From Ruminococcus hominis (lineage in GTDB: Bacteria > Bacillota > Clostridia > Lachnospirales > Lachnospiraceae): 64,000 nucleotides of DNA. This document shows, in pieces, positions 54,453 to 62,425 of the stretch. Both the position numbers and the translations under genes were made by a program. The stretch's first letter is position 1. Each line of letters opens with the position of its first letter. The notes under the pieces are model-generated. The model had not been told where the DNA came from, searched no databases, and worked only from the letters and a program-made list of their open reading frames with translations. The DNA lies in NCBI RefSeq assembly GCF_014287355.1, contig NZ_JACOPE010000001.1, positions 248,001 through 312,000 of the forward strand, given 5' to 3'.

Positions 54453-55442
54453 ATGATTAAATTAAATGACTATCTGTACTCAGGAGATACCATATTCCGT
54501 ATCCTGGATAAGTACATAGCAGATTTGCGAAAAGAAGCAAAGCGGACGCACAATGCGATTGATCTGACACATTGTAATTTTTTACTTCAGATCAGAGGTC
54601 TGTTGGAGCATAATGATTTCCTGACGGCACAGTCACAGCAAATCCGGGAGTTTTATAAATATATGGCAAAAGAATATCCATTCCTTGCATTTACTTTTAA
54701 AGGACGTATTAAATCATTAATTAGGGCAGAGGCAAAGTTTAATGGTTATATAGTAGAATATATTTATGATTACTATGTGGAAAGAGGAACGTATCCGTCT
54801 GTATCAGAAATCAAGGATCGGTTGAGTTGTTTTCGTGATTTTATTGCATATCGTATTGTCATCTCAATGCCAAAATGCCATTATCCAAATGAAGAAAAAC
54901 GGAAAGCAGAGGAGTTAAAATGTTTGTACGAAATTGCAAATGTATTGCCGGGATTTTTGGAGGAACGCGGATTTACTGCTGAATCGGCATATGGTGTAAA
55001 GATAAGTGAATCACCACTTCTGAATGAGGAAGTGAAACCTTATTATCGAGATTATATTTCCAATCAAAGTGCAAACGGCTATCAGTCGTTACATATTACT
55101 TTTTTTGATAATTCATCCAGAAGCTTTATGGAAGTCCAGATTCGAACAAAAACAATGGACGATATTGCAGAAATAGGACAAGCAAATCATACAGCATATG
55201 AGAAGAAACAAAAAGAAGAACGTGCAAGGCGAGACGTAATTCCAAAAGGAGAGTGCAGATATTTTGATGAAGCATATGAACGAGGAATGGCTCTGCTGGG
55301 AATAGAACTGAATAAATTAGATGTTAATATGTTCGGGGCAGTGGATAACAATTTAATTAATGATGGATGTGGATTATATCGCGGACGACTGATTCTGCCG
55401 TATGAACATTTGTCACGTTTTCAAAATGATTTAATAGATTAG
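54453..55442 (+). CDS. RelA/SpoT-domain nucleotidyltransferase (small alarmone synthetase-like)
   Basis: The 329-residue product has a RelA/SpoT synthetase domain: FKGRIKSLIRAEAKFNG (ATP/GTP contact), CFRDFIAYRIVIS with the catalytic Asp, SANGYQSLHITF and MEVQIRTKTMDDIAE. It has no HD hydrolase, TGS or ACT domain, so it is a stand-alone synthetase longer than typical RelP/RelQ because of an N-terminal helical part of about 80 residues. ATG 54453 follows GAGGGGA. It lies in an accessory stretch between hairpin repeats, which leaves open a toxic or phage-defence role rather than housekeeping ppGpp synthesis. Confidence 0.8.
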   Translation: MIKLNDYLYSGDTIFRILDKYIADLRKEAKRTHNAIDLTHCNFLLQIRGLLEHNDFLTAQSQQIREFYKYMAKEYPFLAFTFKGRIKSLIRAEAKFNGYIVEYIYDYYVERGTYPSVSEIKDRLSCFRDFIAYRIVISMPKCHYPNEEKRKAEELKCLYEIANVLPGFLEERGFTAESAYGVKISESPLLNEEVKPYYRDYISNQSANGYQSLHITFFDNSSRSFMEVQIRTKTMDDIAEIGQANHTAYEKKQKEERARRDVIPKGECRYFDEAYERGMALLGIELNKLDVNMFGAVDNNLINDGCGLYRGRLILPYEHLSRFQNDLID

Positions 55443-55496
55443 AACCAGATAGGGACGGAGATTAGTGGCTTTTTTGGGAGCCGATTGGGACGGAGT
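55442..55496. repeat. Long hairpin repeat, copy C, left part (split by IS)
   Basis: This holds GAACCAGAT, a degenerate arm AGGGACGGAGATTAGTGGC and then GGAGCCGATTGGGACGGAGT. The complements lie beyond the IS element at 57142-57215. Joined, the arms would form a stem of about 37 bp plus the outer 9 bp. Confidence 0.75.
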
Positions 55497-55677
55497 CAAT
55501 AACATTTAGTTAAGCTTTTTTCATCATAGTATGAACCTATTGAAGTTCTCTTCCCTAAGCTTTTAAAAAGTATTATTATCATAAAAGTAGATGATTTTTA
55601 TAAGAAAATATTTTTTTGCACCATAATCAGGCAGAGCCTTGCTTCTGCCTGATTAATACAATATAATATATCTTGTG

Positions 55678-57006
55678 TTAAGCTCTATTGTTTAACGGCT
55701 TTACAGTTTGTGATCTGACCTGTCGAGCGGTCTGTTGTTTCACCCTAATAGCTGTTTGATGTCGTAGCATTAGAGCTTTTACTATATCATTCGTCATTCG
55801 ATGTTTTATGAATCTTCGTGCAATAGGAAGAACATCTTCAAAGGATATTTTGTATTCATATTTCCTTTTTTTCTTTCCTTGCTCTTTCTTTTTTTCTTCT
55901 GTAGCAAAGGTGTGAAGAAGTGAGGCAAAGTTATACATAATAAGTTTTGCATATACTTCTTGAATAATCAGTTCCCGATTAACCGAATGTAAATACACTA
56001 GTGAAAGCGCATATTTTAAGCGTCGGAAAGAAGTTTCAATAGACCATCTTTTCCAGTAAAGTTCTCGTAGATCCAGTGCAGAAAAATTTTTTAATGGTAA
56101 ATTAGAAATCAAATATTCGTAGTTTCCATTTTCAAGTTGTATACAGGTGCATCGAATTTTCATGGTATATACACTTTTCTTATCATCAATCGGAATCGGC
56201 TCGAAGGTTCTTTTATTTTTTACTATTTTCATTTTATCCCCATGACAAAGATGCTTGTTTTTTTTCGATCTTGTTACGTCCAAAACAATCTCTCTATCTG
56301 ATTCTGTTTCAGCTGGCAAAATATCTTTCAGAAAAGCAGATGGTGCAGACGGAGATTTCCAGCGAATGAGAAAAAATTTCTTTTTTTCAATTAAATGAGC
56401 CATTGTGTTTAGCGAGGCATATCCTCTATCTGCGATAAGTATCGTATTTTCTGGCAGATTACAGTGATCGACCATATGACAGAAAGCCTGTGTTTCATTC
56501 ATTTTAGGGCGTGGTTGGGTAACAGCAGTAATATACCTGTTTTCACAGATATCAAACAAAGTGTTCAAATGCATCTGAAAAAACACATTGTCACTTCGAG
56601 CCTGTTTTATACGATATTCAAAATCATTTTTATTAGTAGGAAGATTAATATCAGAACCATCTACTGCAACAAGATGAAACCCTTTATACGTTTTGGTAAA
56701 AGGAATTTTTTCATTAAAAGATTTTAAAAGATACGGGAAAAAATCAGCAATTAGTTTTTTTCGCTGTTGTGTGAAAGCTGATTTAGATGGAACTTTCTTG
56801 TTTTGGGACATAAAAAAGTTAAATAATTCTGTATTTGTCCTATTCATGGTGAGGCAGAGAGTAGATTTTACCGTGTCAGAAAAAGGACAGAGTCTGTGTC
56901 TGGTCATATCTGAACCTGGAGTATTAACATACAAATGAATATTTTTCTCTGCTGTTTCAAGAACAGAGAAGAAACGTTTTCGAATAGTTGCTGGTGTCAT
57001 GTACAT
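55678..57006 (-). CDS. IS4-family transposase
   Basis: The 442-residue product has the DDE catalytic residues of the IS4 group: Asp in VAVDGSDINLP, Asp in LIADRGYASLN and Glu in YWKRWSIETSFRRLK, the Y-x2-R-x3-E-x6-K signature. The tail is Lys/Arg-rich. ATG 57006 follows GGAGG by eight bases. No frameshift or stop is present, so it is probably active. Confidence 0.93.
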   Translation of the reverse strand: MYMTPATIRKRFFSVLETAEKNIHLYVNTPGSDMTRHRLCPFSDTVKSTLCLTMNRTNTELFNFFMSQNKKVPSKSAFTQQRKKLIADFFPYLLKSFNEKIPFTKTYKGFHLVAVDGSDINLPTNKNDFEYRIKQARSDNVFFQMHLNTLFDICENRYITAVTQPRPKMNETQAFCHMVDHCNLPENTILIADRGYASLNTMAHLIEKKKFFLIRWKSPSAPSAFLKDILPAETESDREIVLDVTRSKKNKHLCHGDKMKIVKNKRTFEPIPIDDKKSVYTMKIRCTCIQLENGNYEYLISNLPLKNFSALDLRELYWKRWSIETSFRRLKYALSLVYLHSVNRELIIQEVYAKLIMYNFASLLHTFATEEKKKEQGKKKRKYEYKISFEDVLPIARRFIKHRMTNDIVKALMLRHQTAIRVKQQTARQVRSQTVKPLNNRA

Positions 57007-57048
57007 GTGTGGTACCTCCTTGAAGTAAAAATATATCTAACTTCAAAG

Positions 57049-57083
57049 GGCACCTTACTGATTATAATAATCAGTAAGGTGCC
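57049..57083 (-). promoter_or_regulatory. Perfect 17-bp hairpin in the transposase leader
   Basis: GGCACCTTACTGATTAT and its complement are separated by one base. A second, weaker stem between CCTTTGAAGT and ACTTCAAGG follows on the transposase mRNA and takes in the bases just before the Shine-Dalgarno. Such structures commonly block translation of transposase from transcripts that enter an IS from outside. Confidence 0.6.
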
Positions 57084-57141
57084 GCACATTTTTACGATTT
57101 TGTCAACTATTAATTGAAAAAAGCTTAACTAAATGTTATTG

Positions 57142-57215
57142 GGACGGAGTTTAATGGCTTTTTTTGCGAGCAAAAAGCCATTAAACTCCGTCCCAATCGG
57201 CTCCTCATCTGGTTC
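57142..57215. repeat. Long hairpin repeat, copy C, right part (split by IS)
   Basis: This holds GGACGGAGTTTAATGGC, its complement GCCATTAAACTCCGTCC, then CAATCGGCTCC and ATCTGGTTC, which pair with sequences left of the IS. The right part alone still folds into the core hairpin found in copies A, B and D. Confidence 0.8.
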
Positions 57216-57217
57216 CC

Positions 57218-57955
57218 CTATCTGTTGGATTTGCGATAAAGAGGAAAATGTAGTTGATAATATTCTGGTAAAACGTAAAATTTGTTGCGCGCCAGAGGTT
57301 GATTTTCCTTAGTGTAATGAATCGATTCTAATAAAAGTGCCGGAGTTTGCTCAGGAACTTTTAGAAAGTCAGTTTCCATATGATTAACATAAATTAATTT
57401 AATCGTTGTGTCCATTCGTTCTGTATGTGTAAATAATGTCTTCAATATAACTTCACGAATAGAGTCTTCTTGAGCAGTGTCCAAAAGAAGCAAATCAAAA
57501 AAAGTTGCCGGAATCTGTGTGAAGGAATAACTTAAGACAGTTTGATCGGAATGGAATACACAGTTGCATGCTAAAACTAAATCACAGGTTGTGAGTTCTA
57601 GTTTATCCCTTGCAATATCCGTTGGAGCACCGTAATTATAAGATAGTATCGTATCTGTTATAGGAAGCTTACATTGGGTTAGAAGCGGATGTTCCAAAAG
57701 ATTTGTAGGGGAGGATGGAGAATGGGGAGCTATTAAAGTTCCTTTTCCTTGAGATTTAATAATCATACCATCTTCTTGCAAAATAGCAAGAGCTTGCCGA
57801 AGAGTATTTCTGCTGACACCATATTTCTGAGATAGAGCAGTTTCTCCAGGGAGATATTCTCCAGGTGGATAAGTTCCGTCCATAATATCCTTATATAGAG
57901 AATTGTACACATCTAAATATACGGGAATATTATCGGTATATAGTCGTGTTTGCAT
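57218..57955 (-). CDS. GntR/HutC-family regulator with UTRA domain
   Basis: The 245-residue product has an N-terminal winged HTH (PPGEYLPGETALSQKYGVSR, then NTLRQALAILQEDGMI and GKGTLIA) and a C-terminal UTRA effector domain. ATG 57955 follows AAGGAGG by seven bases. It is divergent from the operon at 58210, and TGAACA/TGTTCA palindromes lie over both start regions. It therefore probably represses both itself and the operon. UTRA proteins bind sugar phosphates, nucleoside-like or amino compounds; the ligand is unknown. Confidence 0.87.
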   Translation of the reverse strand: MQTRLYTDNIPVYLDVYNSLYKDIMDGTYPPGEYLPGETALSQKYGVSRNTLRQALAILQEDGMIIKSQGKGTLIAPHSPSSPTNLLEHPLLTQCKLPITDTILSYNYGAPTDIARDKLELTTCDLVLACNCVFHSDQTVLSYSFTQIPATFFDLLLLDTAQEDSIREVILKTLFTHTERMDTTIKLIYVNHMETDFLKVPEQTPALLLESIHYTKENQPLARNKFYVLPEYYQLHFPLYRKSNR

Positions 57956-57969
57956 TATTCGACCTCCTT

Positions 57970-58022
57970 TGTTCAATCTTGATGAACAAGTTAATCATAT
58001 CATGTTTTTTTTGTCTGTGCAA
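57970..58022 (-). promoter_or_regulatory. GntR gene promoter and operator
   Basis: On the minus strand TTGCAC (58017-58022) and TATGAT (57994-57999) are 17 bases apart. The inverted repeat TGTTCA-N7-TGAACA at 57970-57988 covers the predicted start and reaches the ribosome binding site. Confidence 0.6.
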
Positions 58023-58134
58023 TTATAATTCTGATAAGTAGGAAATGAAAAGAGACTGGAAATACAAAATGCACAAGATTGTATGTTAAACCTTGTGAGA
58101 AAGTTATAAAAATTAAAAAAGTATGGAGGAAATG

Positions 58135-58186
58135 TTGACAAACAGATAAAAACAATGCTAATCTTTGGACAAGATGAACATGTTCA
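58135..58186 (+). promoter_or_regulatory. Promoter and operator of the SAM hydrolase operon
   Basis: TTGACA (58135-58140) and TAATCT (58159-58164) are 18 bases apart, with a predicted start near 58171. The perfect 12-bp palindrome TGAACATGTTCA (58175-58186) lies over the first transcribed bases and shares half-sites with the operator at 57970. Confidence 0.65.
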
Positions 58187-58209
58187 ACAAGATAAGAGGG
58201 GGAGGATAC

Positions 58210-58995
58210 ATGATACGTCTTTGCGAAGAAAAAGACAGAGGGCAATTATTAAACTATTTGCAAGAAAATCCGATTTATCATACATTTTTGCTTGCAGATA
58301 TGGAACAATATGGATTTAATCATTCATTTCAACAGATTTATGTGCAGGAAGAAAATGGAGAATGTCAAGGTGTTTACTTGCGGTATTATCATAATTTGAT
58401 TCTTGCAGGTGAACCGGACTACATAGATGGCAGGGCGGTTGCACAGTTAGTAAATGGAGAAATTAGAACCATAATGGGAAGAGGGGAACTTGTCAAACAA
58501 GTTTTAGATTATTTGGATAGTACATGGAACATGGTAGAAAGTAATTTGTATGTACAGCCTATTCCAGTACAAATTTTGGAAAAACCAATGGCAAACTTAA
58601 GAATTGCAAAATTGGATGATGTAGATGCTATTTATCAGTTTTTGATGAGTTTTCCAGAGTTTGTAGCACCATATGGTGAAAAGGAAATGATTGTAAATCG
58701 TATTACAAATAATGAGGGAATTCATGTGCTGCTTGAAGAAAATGGGAAAATTATTGCACACGGAAATAGTGCAGCAAAAACAGAAAAATCCTGTATGCTG
58801 GGAGGAATTTGTGTAGATCACGCATATAGAGGAAATGGGTATGCACAGAAGGTTTTATCTGTATTAAGTGAATATATACATCAAGAAGGAAAAATGCCTT
58901 GCATTTTTGCACCAGCAGATTCAGAATACTCAATTTTCGAAAAGACTGGATTTGAAATTTATGGGACATGGGCGGTTGTAAACCGCATTAAGTAG
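58210..58995 (+). CDS. GNAT-family N-acetyltransferase
   Basis: The 261-residue product has a degenerate N-terminal half and a C-terminal GNAT fold with the acetyl-CoA loop CVDHAYRGNGYAQKVLSVLS and the closing ADSEYSIFEKTGFEIYGTW. ATG 58210 follows GGGGGAGGA; the earlier ATG at 58165 lies upstream of the operator and is rejected. It is the first gene of the GntR-controlled operon. It might acetylate the imported compound or a breakdown product; this is inference. Confidence 0.83.
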   Translation: MIRLCEEKDRGQLLNYLQENPIYHTFLLADMEQYGFNHSFQQIYVQEENGECQGVYLRYYHNLILAGEPDYIDGRAVAQLVNGEIRTIMGRGELVKQVLDYLDSTWNMVESNLYVQPIPVQILEKPMANLRIAKLDDVDAIYQFLMSFPEFVAPYGEKEMIVNRITNNEGIHVLLEENGKIIAHGNSAAKTEKSCMLGGICVDHAYRGNGYAQKVLSVLSEYIHQEGKMPCIFAPADSEYSIFEKTGFEIYGTWAVVNRIK

Positions 58996-59004
58996 GAGGG
59001 ACTC

Positions 59005-60432
59005 ATGGAAACGATAAATAAGAAATTGAAAACAAAGGATATTTTAGGTTATACGATAGGATCTATTGGTGATAGTACATCATACAATTTTATTTTATCA
59101 TTTTTATCTTTTTTTATGACAACAGTTGCAGGGGTGAGTCCAGCAGTAGCTGGAGCTATTATTTCAATTGCAATTGCATGGGATGCTATTACTGATCCGA
59201 TTATTGGGTATATTGTAGATAATTCTAGAAGTAGCAAGGGAAAACGTCGCCCTTGGATTTTGCGATCAGTAGTTCCGCTCGGTGCTTCTATGGTACTATT
59301 ATTTTTAAAAGTGGACTTTTCGGCTGCACAAAAAAACTTGTATTATTTGATTTTAGTCCTTGTTTTCTGGACAGCGTATACAGCATTTAATATTCCATAC
59401 TATTCTTTTGGATCAGTACTTACAGATGTTGATAGCGAGCGTGTAAAATTGGCAGCTTTTCGTGAAGTACTTGGATATGTTGGAATTTTTTGTGCAAGTT
59501 CTGTTCCTACTTTTATTGTTGGAAAAATGGTGGCGAGTGGTTTCTCAGATGCAAATTCATGGTTTACAGTAGGTGTGATCACAGCAGTTATTTCTGTCAT
59601 TACAATTTCATTAATGTGGTGGATGACTAAAGGTAAAGAGCCAATAGAAGAGGTCGCTGAGACTGAGAAGATGAATATAAAAGGATTTTTCGTACAGATT
59701 TGGAGTCTGATGAAGATGAAACCGTATGTGCTTGTAATTCTTTGTGCACTTTTAACTAATGTATACATGACATTATTTAACTCTAGTCTGATGTATTATG
59801 TAACGTACAACATGGGGTTGGCTGAAACACAAGCATCACTGATGTTTACAGCTATGAATATCGTATCAATTGTATTTATTCCATTTGTAACAAAAGGGGT
59901 GGAAATTTTTAGTAAAAGTAAGGTGTATGTTGGTTGTACTATTTTCAGTGGAAGTATTATGATACTTACAATGTTTACTGGTATTCCTAATATTGCAATG
60001 GGATGTGTTTATGTAGTACTGGTTGGTGTAGGAACTTGTGCTTATTGGATGTGTATTTTTAACTTTTTATATGACGTTGTAGATTATGATGAATTTCAGC
60101 GAGGAAAAAAACGTGACGGAATTATTATGTCTTATTACTCGTTTTTGTTAAAACTTGGTGGTTCTGTTGCTGCAGCGGTACAGGGCATACTATTGGAACA
60201 GAGTGGATTCAATCCAACTTTAGCTGTGCAGGGAGAAAATGCACTGAATATGATAAAAATAATGTTTACTATTCTTCCAGGGGTATGTTTATTTGGAGCT
60301 GGTGTAGTTATGGCAGTGACTCCATTAAAAGATAAGAGAATGAGTGCATTAAGAACAGCCTTAGAGAAGAAACGATTAGGAGAAAGTTATTCAGTAGAAG
60401 GCTTTAAAGAATTATTAGATAATCAACAATAG
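59005..60432 (+). CDS. GPH-family (MelB-type) symporter
   Basis: The 475-residue product has 12 membrane helices and the family signature IAWDAITDPIIGYIVDNSRS followed by GKRRPWIL. A second conserved stretch, FQRGKKRDGIIMSYYSF, lies near residue 370. GPH members import glycosides, pentosides or hexuronides with a cation. It lies nine bases after the GNAT gene, with AGGAGG between. With no glycosidase nearby and two SAM hydrolase-type genes behind it, a nucleoside-like or ribosylated substrate is possible but unproven. Confidence 0.87.
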   Translation: METINKKLKTKDILGYTIGSIGDSTSYNFILSFLSFFMTTVAGVSPAVAGAIISIAIAWDAITDPIIGYIVDNSRSSKGKRRPWILRSVVPLGASMVLLFLKVDFSAAQKNLYYLILVLVFWTAYTAFNIPYYSFGSVLTDVDSERVKLAAFREVLGYVGIFCASSVPTFIVGKMVASGFSDANSWFTVGVITAVISVITISLMWWMTKGKEPIEEVAETEKMNIKGFFVQIWSLMKMKPYVLVILCALLTNVYMTLFNSSLMYYVTYNMGLAETQASLMFTAMNIVSIVFIPFVTKGVEIFSKSKVYVGCTIFSGSIMILTMFTGIPNIAMGCVYVVLVGVGTCAYWMCIFNFLYDVVDYDEFQRGKKRDGIIMSYYSFLLKLGGSVAAAVQGILLEQSGFNPTLAVQGENALNMIKIMFTILPGVCLFGAGVVMAVTPLKDKRMSALRTALEKKRLGESYSVEGFKELLDNQQ

Positions 60433-60466
60433 ACTGATATAAAATTTAAAATTGAGGAGGAAAACT

Positions 60467-61330
60467 ATGAATTCGAAAGCAGCAGTTGTAATGCAAACAG
60501 ATTTTACAAAAGATATTTCCGTCTGTACTATGCAGGGCGTGTGTATGATGGTGGATCCGACATTACGTGTTTTTGATAATACACATGATATTAAGAGTTT
60601 TGATACATATCAGGCTTCTACGTGTTTAAGTTACGTAGTTGATTTCTGGCCAGCAGGCACAGTTTTTGTTTCTGTTGTAGATCCAGGTGTGGGAACAGAT
60701 CGAAGAGCGTGTGTCGCAAAATTAAAAAATGGTAGTTATGTTGTAACTCCGGATAATGGGACTCTTACACATGTGGCAAAATATATCGGTGTAGAAGCTG
60801 TTCGTGTAATTAATGAAGAAGCTCATCGGTTAAAAAACACAGCGCAGTGTAACATTTTTCATGGAAGAGATGTATTTGCATACTGTGCTGCAAAACTGGC
60901 AGCAGGAATTATTACTTATGAAGAAGTCGGACCAGAGTATCCGATTGAGGAAATTGTTTTACATGAGATTATTCCATATCAGTGGGAAGGAAATAAATTT
61001 TTTGGAATGATTGATACTGCAGATTATCATTTTGGATTAATTTGTAGTAACATTCCGGCAGATGTATTTGAAAAAGCAGGAGTTTCCTATGGAGATTTAT
61101 TAAATGTTAAAATAAGAAAACAAGGACAAGAAGAGCCGGTATTTTCTGGAAAAGTGCCATTCTGCGATTCGTTTGGTTCAGTAGCCGAAGGGGAACCACT
61201 TTTAATGGTTAGTGAGACACTTCAGATACAAATTGCAATTAATTATGAAAATATGTCAGAAAAATATGGAATTCAAGTAGGTCCAAACTGGACAATAGAG
61301 ATGGAGCTCTGTGAAAAAGGGGGGAAATAG
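60467..61330 (+). CDS. SAM hydroxide adenosyltransferase (SAM hydrolase, DUF62), first paralogue
   Basis: The 287-residue product belongs to the DUF62/SAM_adeno_trans family. It has TDFT near the start, FVSVVDPGVGTDRR, YVVTPDNGTLT and FHGRDVFAYCAAKLA. The Asp72-Arg79-His132 triad, which separates SAM hydrolases from the related fluorinase and chlorinase, is present. The expected reaction is SAM plus water to adenosine plus methionine. GAGGAGG precedes ATG 60467. A homologue with the same triad numbering follows two bases after its stop. Confidence 0.82.
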   Translation: MNSKAAVVMQTDFTKDISVCTMQGVCMMVDPTLRVFDNTHDIKSFDTYQASTCLSYVVDFWPAGTVFVSVVDPGVGTDRRACVAKLKNGSYVVTPDNGTLTHVAKYIGVEAVRVINEEAHRLKNTAQCNIFHGRDVFAYCAAKLAAGIITYEEVGPEYPIEEIVLHEIIPYQWEGNKFFGMIDTADYHFGLICSNIPADVFEKAGVSYGDLLNVKIRKQGQEEPVFSGKVPFCDSFGSVAEGEPLLMVSETLQIQIAINYENMSEKYGIQVGPNWTIEMELCEKGGK

Positions 61331-61332
61331 GC

Positions 61333-62172
61333 ATGAAAAAACCAACAATAGTTATGCAATCGGATTTTGGGATTGATTCAGGATTAGTTGCGTGTATGCA
61401 TGGAATGTGCCGTTTGGTAGATTCAGAATTGGAAACACATGATATTACTCATTTAATTCCAGCTTTTGATATTGAAGCAGCTTCTTATTGTTTGCAATAT
61501 ACAGTTCCGTTTTGGCCAGATGGTACGGTTTTTGTATCGGTAGTAGATCCGGGAGTTGGGACAAGTCGCAAGGCATCTGTTGCAAAATTAAAAAATGGAA
61601 GTTATGTTGTGACTCCAGATAATGGAACATTGACTTATCTGAAAAAAAGAATTGGAGTAGAAGAAATACGAGAAATTAATGAGGAAATAAATCGTTATCC
61701 ATTAACAAAAGATGTGCATACTTTCCATGGAAGAGATTTATTTGCATATTGTGCAGCAAGACTTGCATCAGGAGTGATTTCCTTTGAAGAAGTCGGACCG
61801 GCATATCCAGTTGAAGAAATTGTATGTCATGAGTTAAAATGTGCGAAAATTTCAGAAGGTTTGGTGGAGACAGAAATTAAGAGTTATGACCCATTCGGAA
61901 GTGCTGAATTAACTGTTGAAAATAAAGAATTTCAAGAAGCTGGATTCCGAATAGGAGACAAAGTAAGAATGGTTCTTTTAGATGGAGAAGAACAGATACT
62001 TGATACAGTGATACCATATGAAAAATCTTTTGGATATGTAGAAAAAGGTGAAGATGTTATCTTTAATGATTTAGCTTCATATGTTACTATTGCAGCTAAT
62101 GAAGCCTACTTTATGAAAAAATATAAGTTGGATCCAGAAAAAACATACCAGGTACGTTTGATAAAAGAATAA
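61333..62172 (+). CDS. SAM hydroxide adenosyltransferase (SAM hydrolase, DUF62), second paralogue
   Basis: The 279-residue product has SDFG at the N-terminus, FVSVVDPGVGTSRK, YVVTPDNGTLT and FHGRDLFAYCAARLA, with the Asp72-Arg79-His132 triad. The first 190 residues closely follow the preceding gene, while the C-terminal beta domain is more diverged. Family members act as trimers with active sites between subunits, so the pair might form a mixed assembly or have split roles. The operon ends here in a long hairpin repeat. Confidence 0.82.
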   Translation: MKKPTIVMQSDFGIDSGLVACMHGMCRLVDSELETHDITHLIPAFDIEAASYCLQYTVPFWPDGTVFVSVVDPGVGTSRKASVAKLKNGSYVVTPDNGTLTYLKKRIGVEEIREINEEINRYPLTKDVHTFHGRDLFAYCAARLASGVISFEEVGPAYPVEEIVCHELKCAKISEGLVETEIKSYDPFGSAELTVENKEFQEAGFRIGDKVRMVLLDGEEQILDTVIPYEKSFGYVEKGEDVIFNDLASYVTIAANEAYFMKKYKLDPEKTYQVRLIKE

Positions 62173-62184
62173 TAAATCTTAAAG

Positions 62185-62270
62185 GGACCAGATAGGGACG
62201 GGAGCCAGACAGGGACGGAGTTTAGTGGCTTTTTTGCATAGCAAAAAGCCACTAAACTCCGTCCCTGTCT
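62185..62270. repeat. Long hairpin repeat, copy D
   Basis: AGACAGGGACGGAGTTTAGTGGC and complement (62207-62270) pair perfectly, with CTTTTTTGCATAGCAAAAAG forming the apex. A partial arm ACCAGATAGGGACGG precedes it, as in copy C. It directly follows the SAM hydrolase operon and may stop its transcription. Confidence 0.8.
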
Positions 62271-62425
62271 GCTTTCTTATATATTTTTATAAGTAATAAT
62301 TATAAATAGTATAAAAAATGTTGTTGAAGAATTGTTATAACCATGATATATTAAATTTGTAATAGATAAGAGGTATTACCTTATACCTCAAAGAACGAAA
62401 ATATATTTTAAAAGGAGTAAAAAAT
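62271..62425 (+). other. AT-rich gap before the deaminase gene
   Basis: The gap holds a GAGGTA/TACCTC hairpin at about 62369-62388 and promoter-like AT runs (TATATT near 62347) but no consensus -35. It does not match a purine riboswitch core. An AAAAGGAG precedes the next start codon. Confidence 0.35.

Larger units (their letters stand above)
55497..57141. mobile_element. IS4-family insertion sequence, 1645 bp, apparently intact
   Basis: Perfect 25-bp terminal inverted repeats (55497-55521 and 57117-57141; outer bases CAATAACATTTAG) enclose one complete transposase gene on the minus strand. GGACGGAGT occurs directly outside both ends (55488-55496 and 57142-57150), a 9-bp target duplication. 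The insertion split a long hairpin repeat between the RelA/SpoT-like and GntR genes. Intact ends, repeats and ORF indicate a recent event. Confidence 0.9.

Noticed and set aside
60467..62172. Fluorinase or chlorinase function for the DUF62 pair
   Set aside because: Both proteins keep the Asp-Arg-His triad of SAM hydrolases and I see no halogenase-type loop insertion.
62360..62395. Leader of the deaminase gene as a purine riboswitch
   Set aside because: Only a single 6-bp hairpin is present, without P1 or the conserved junction.
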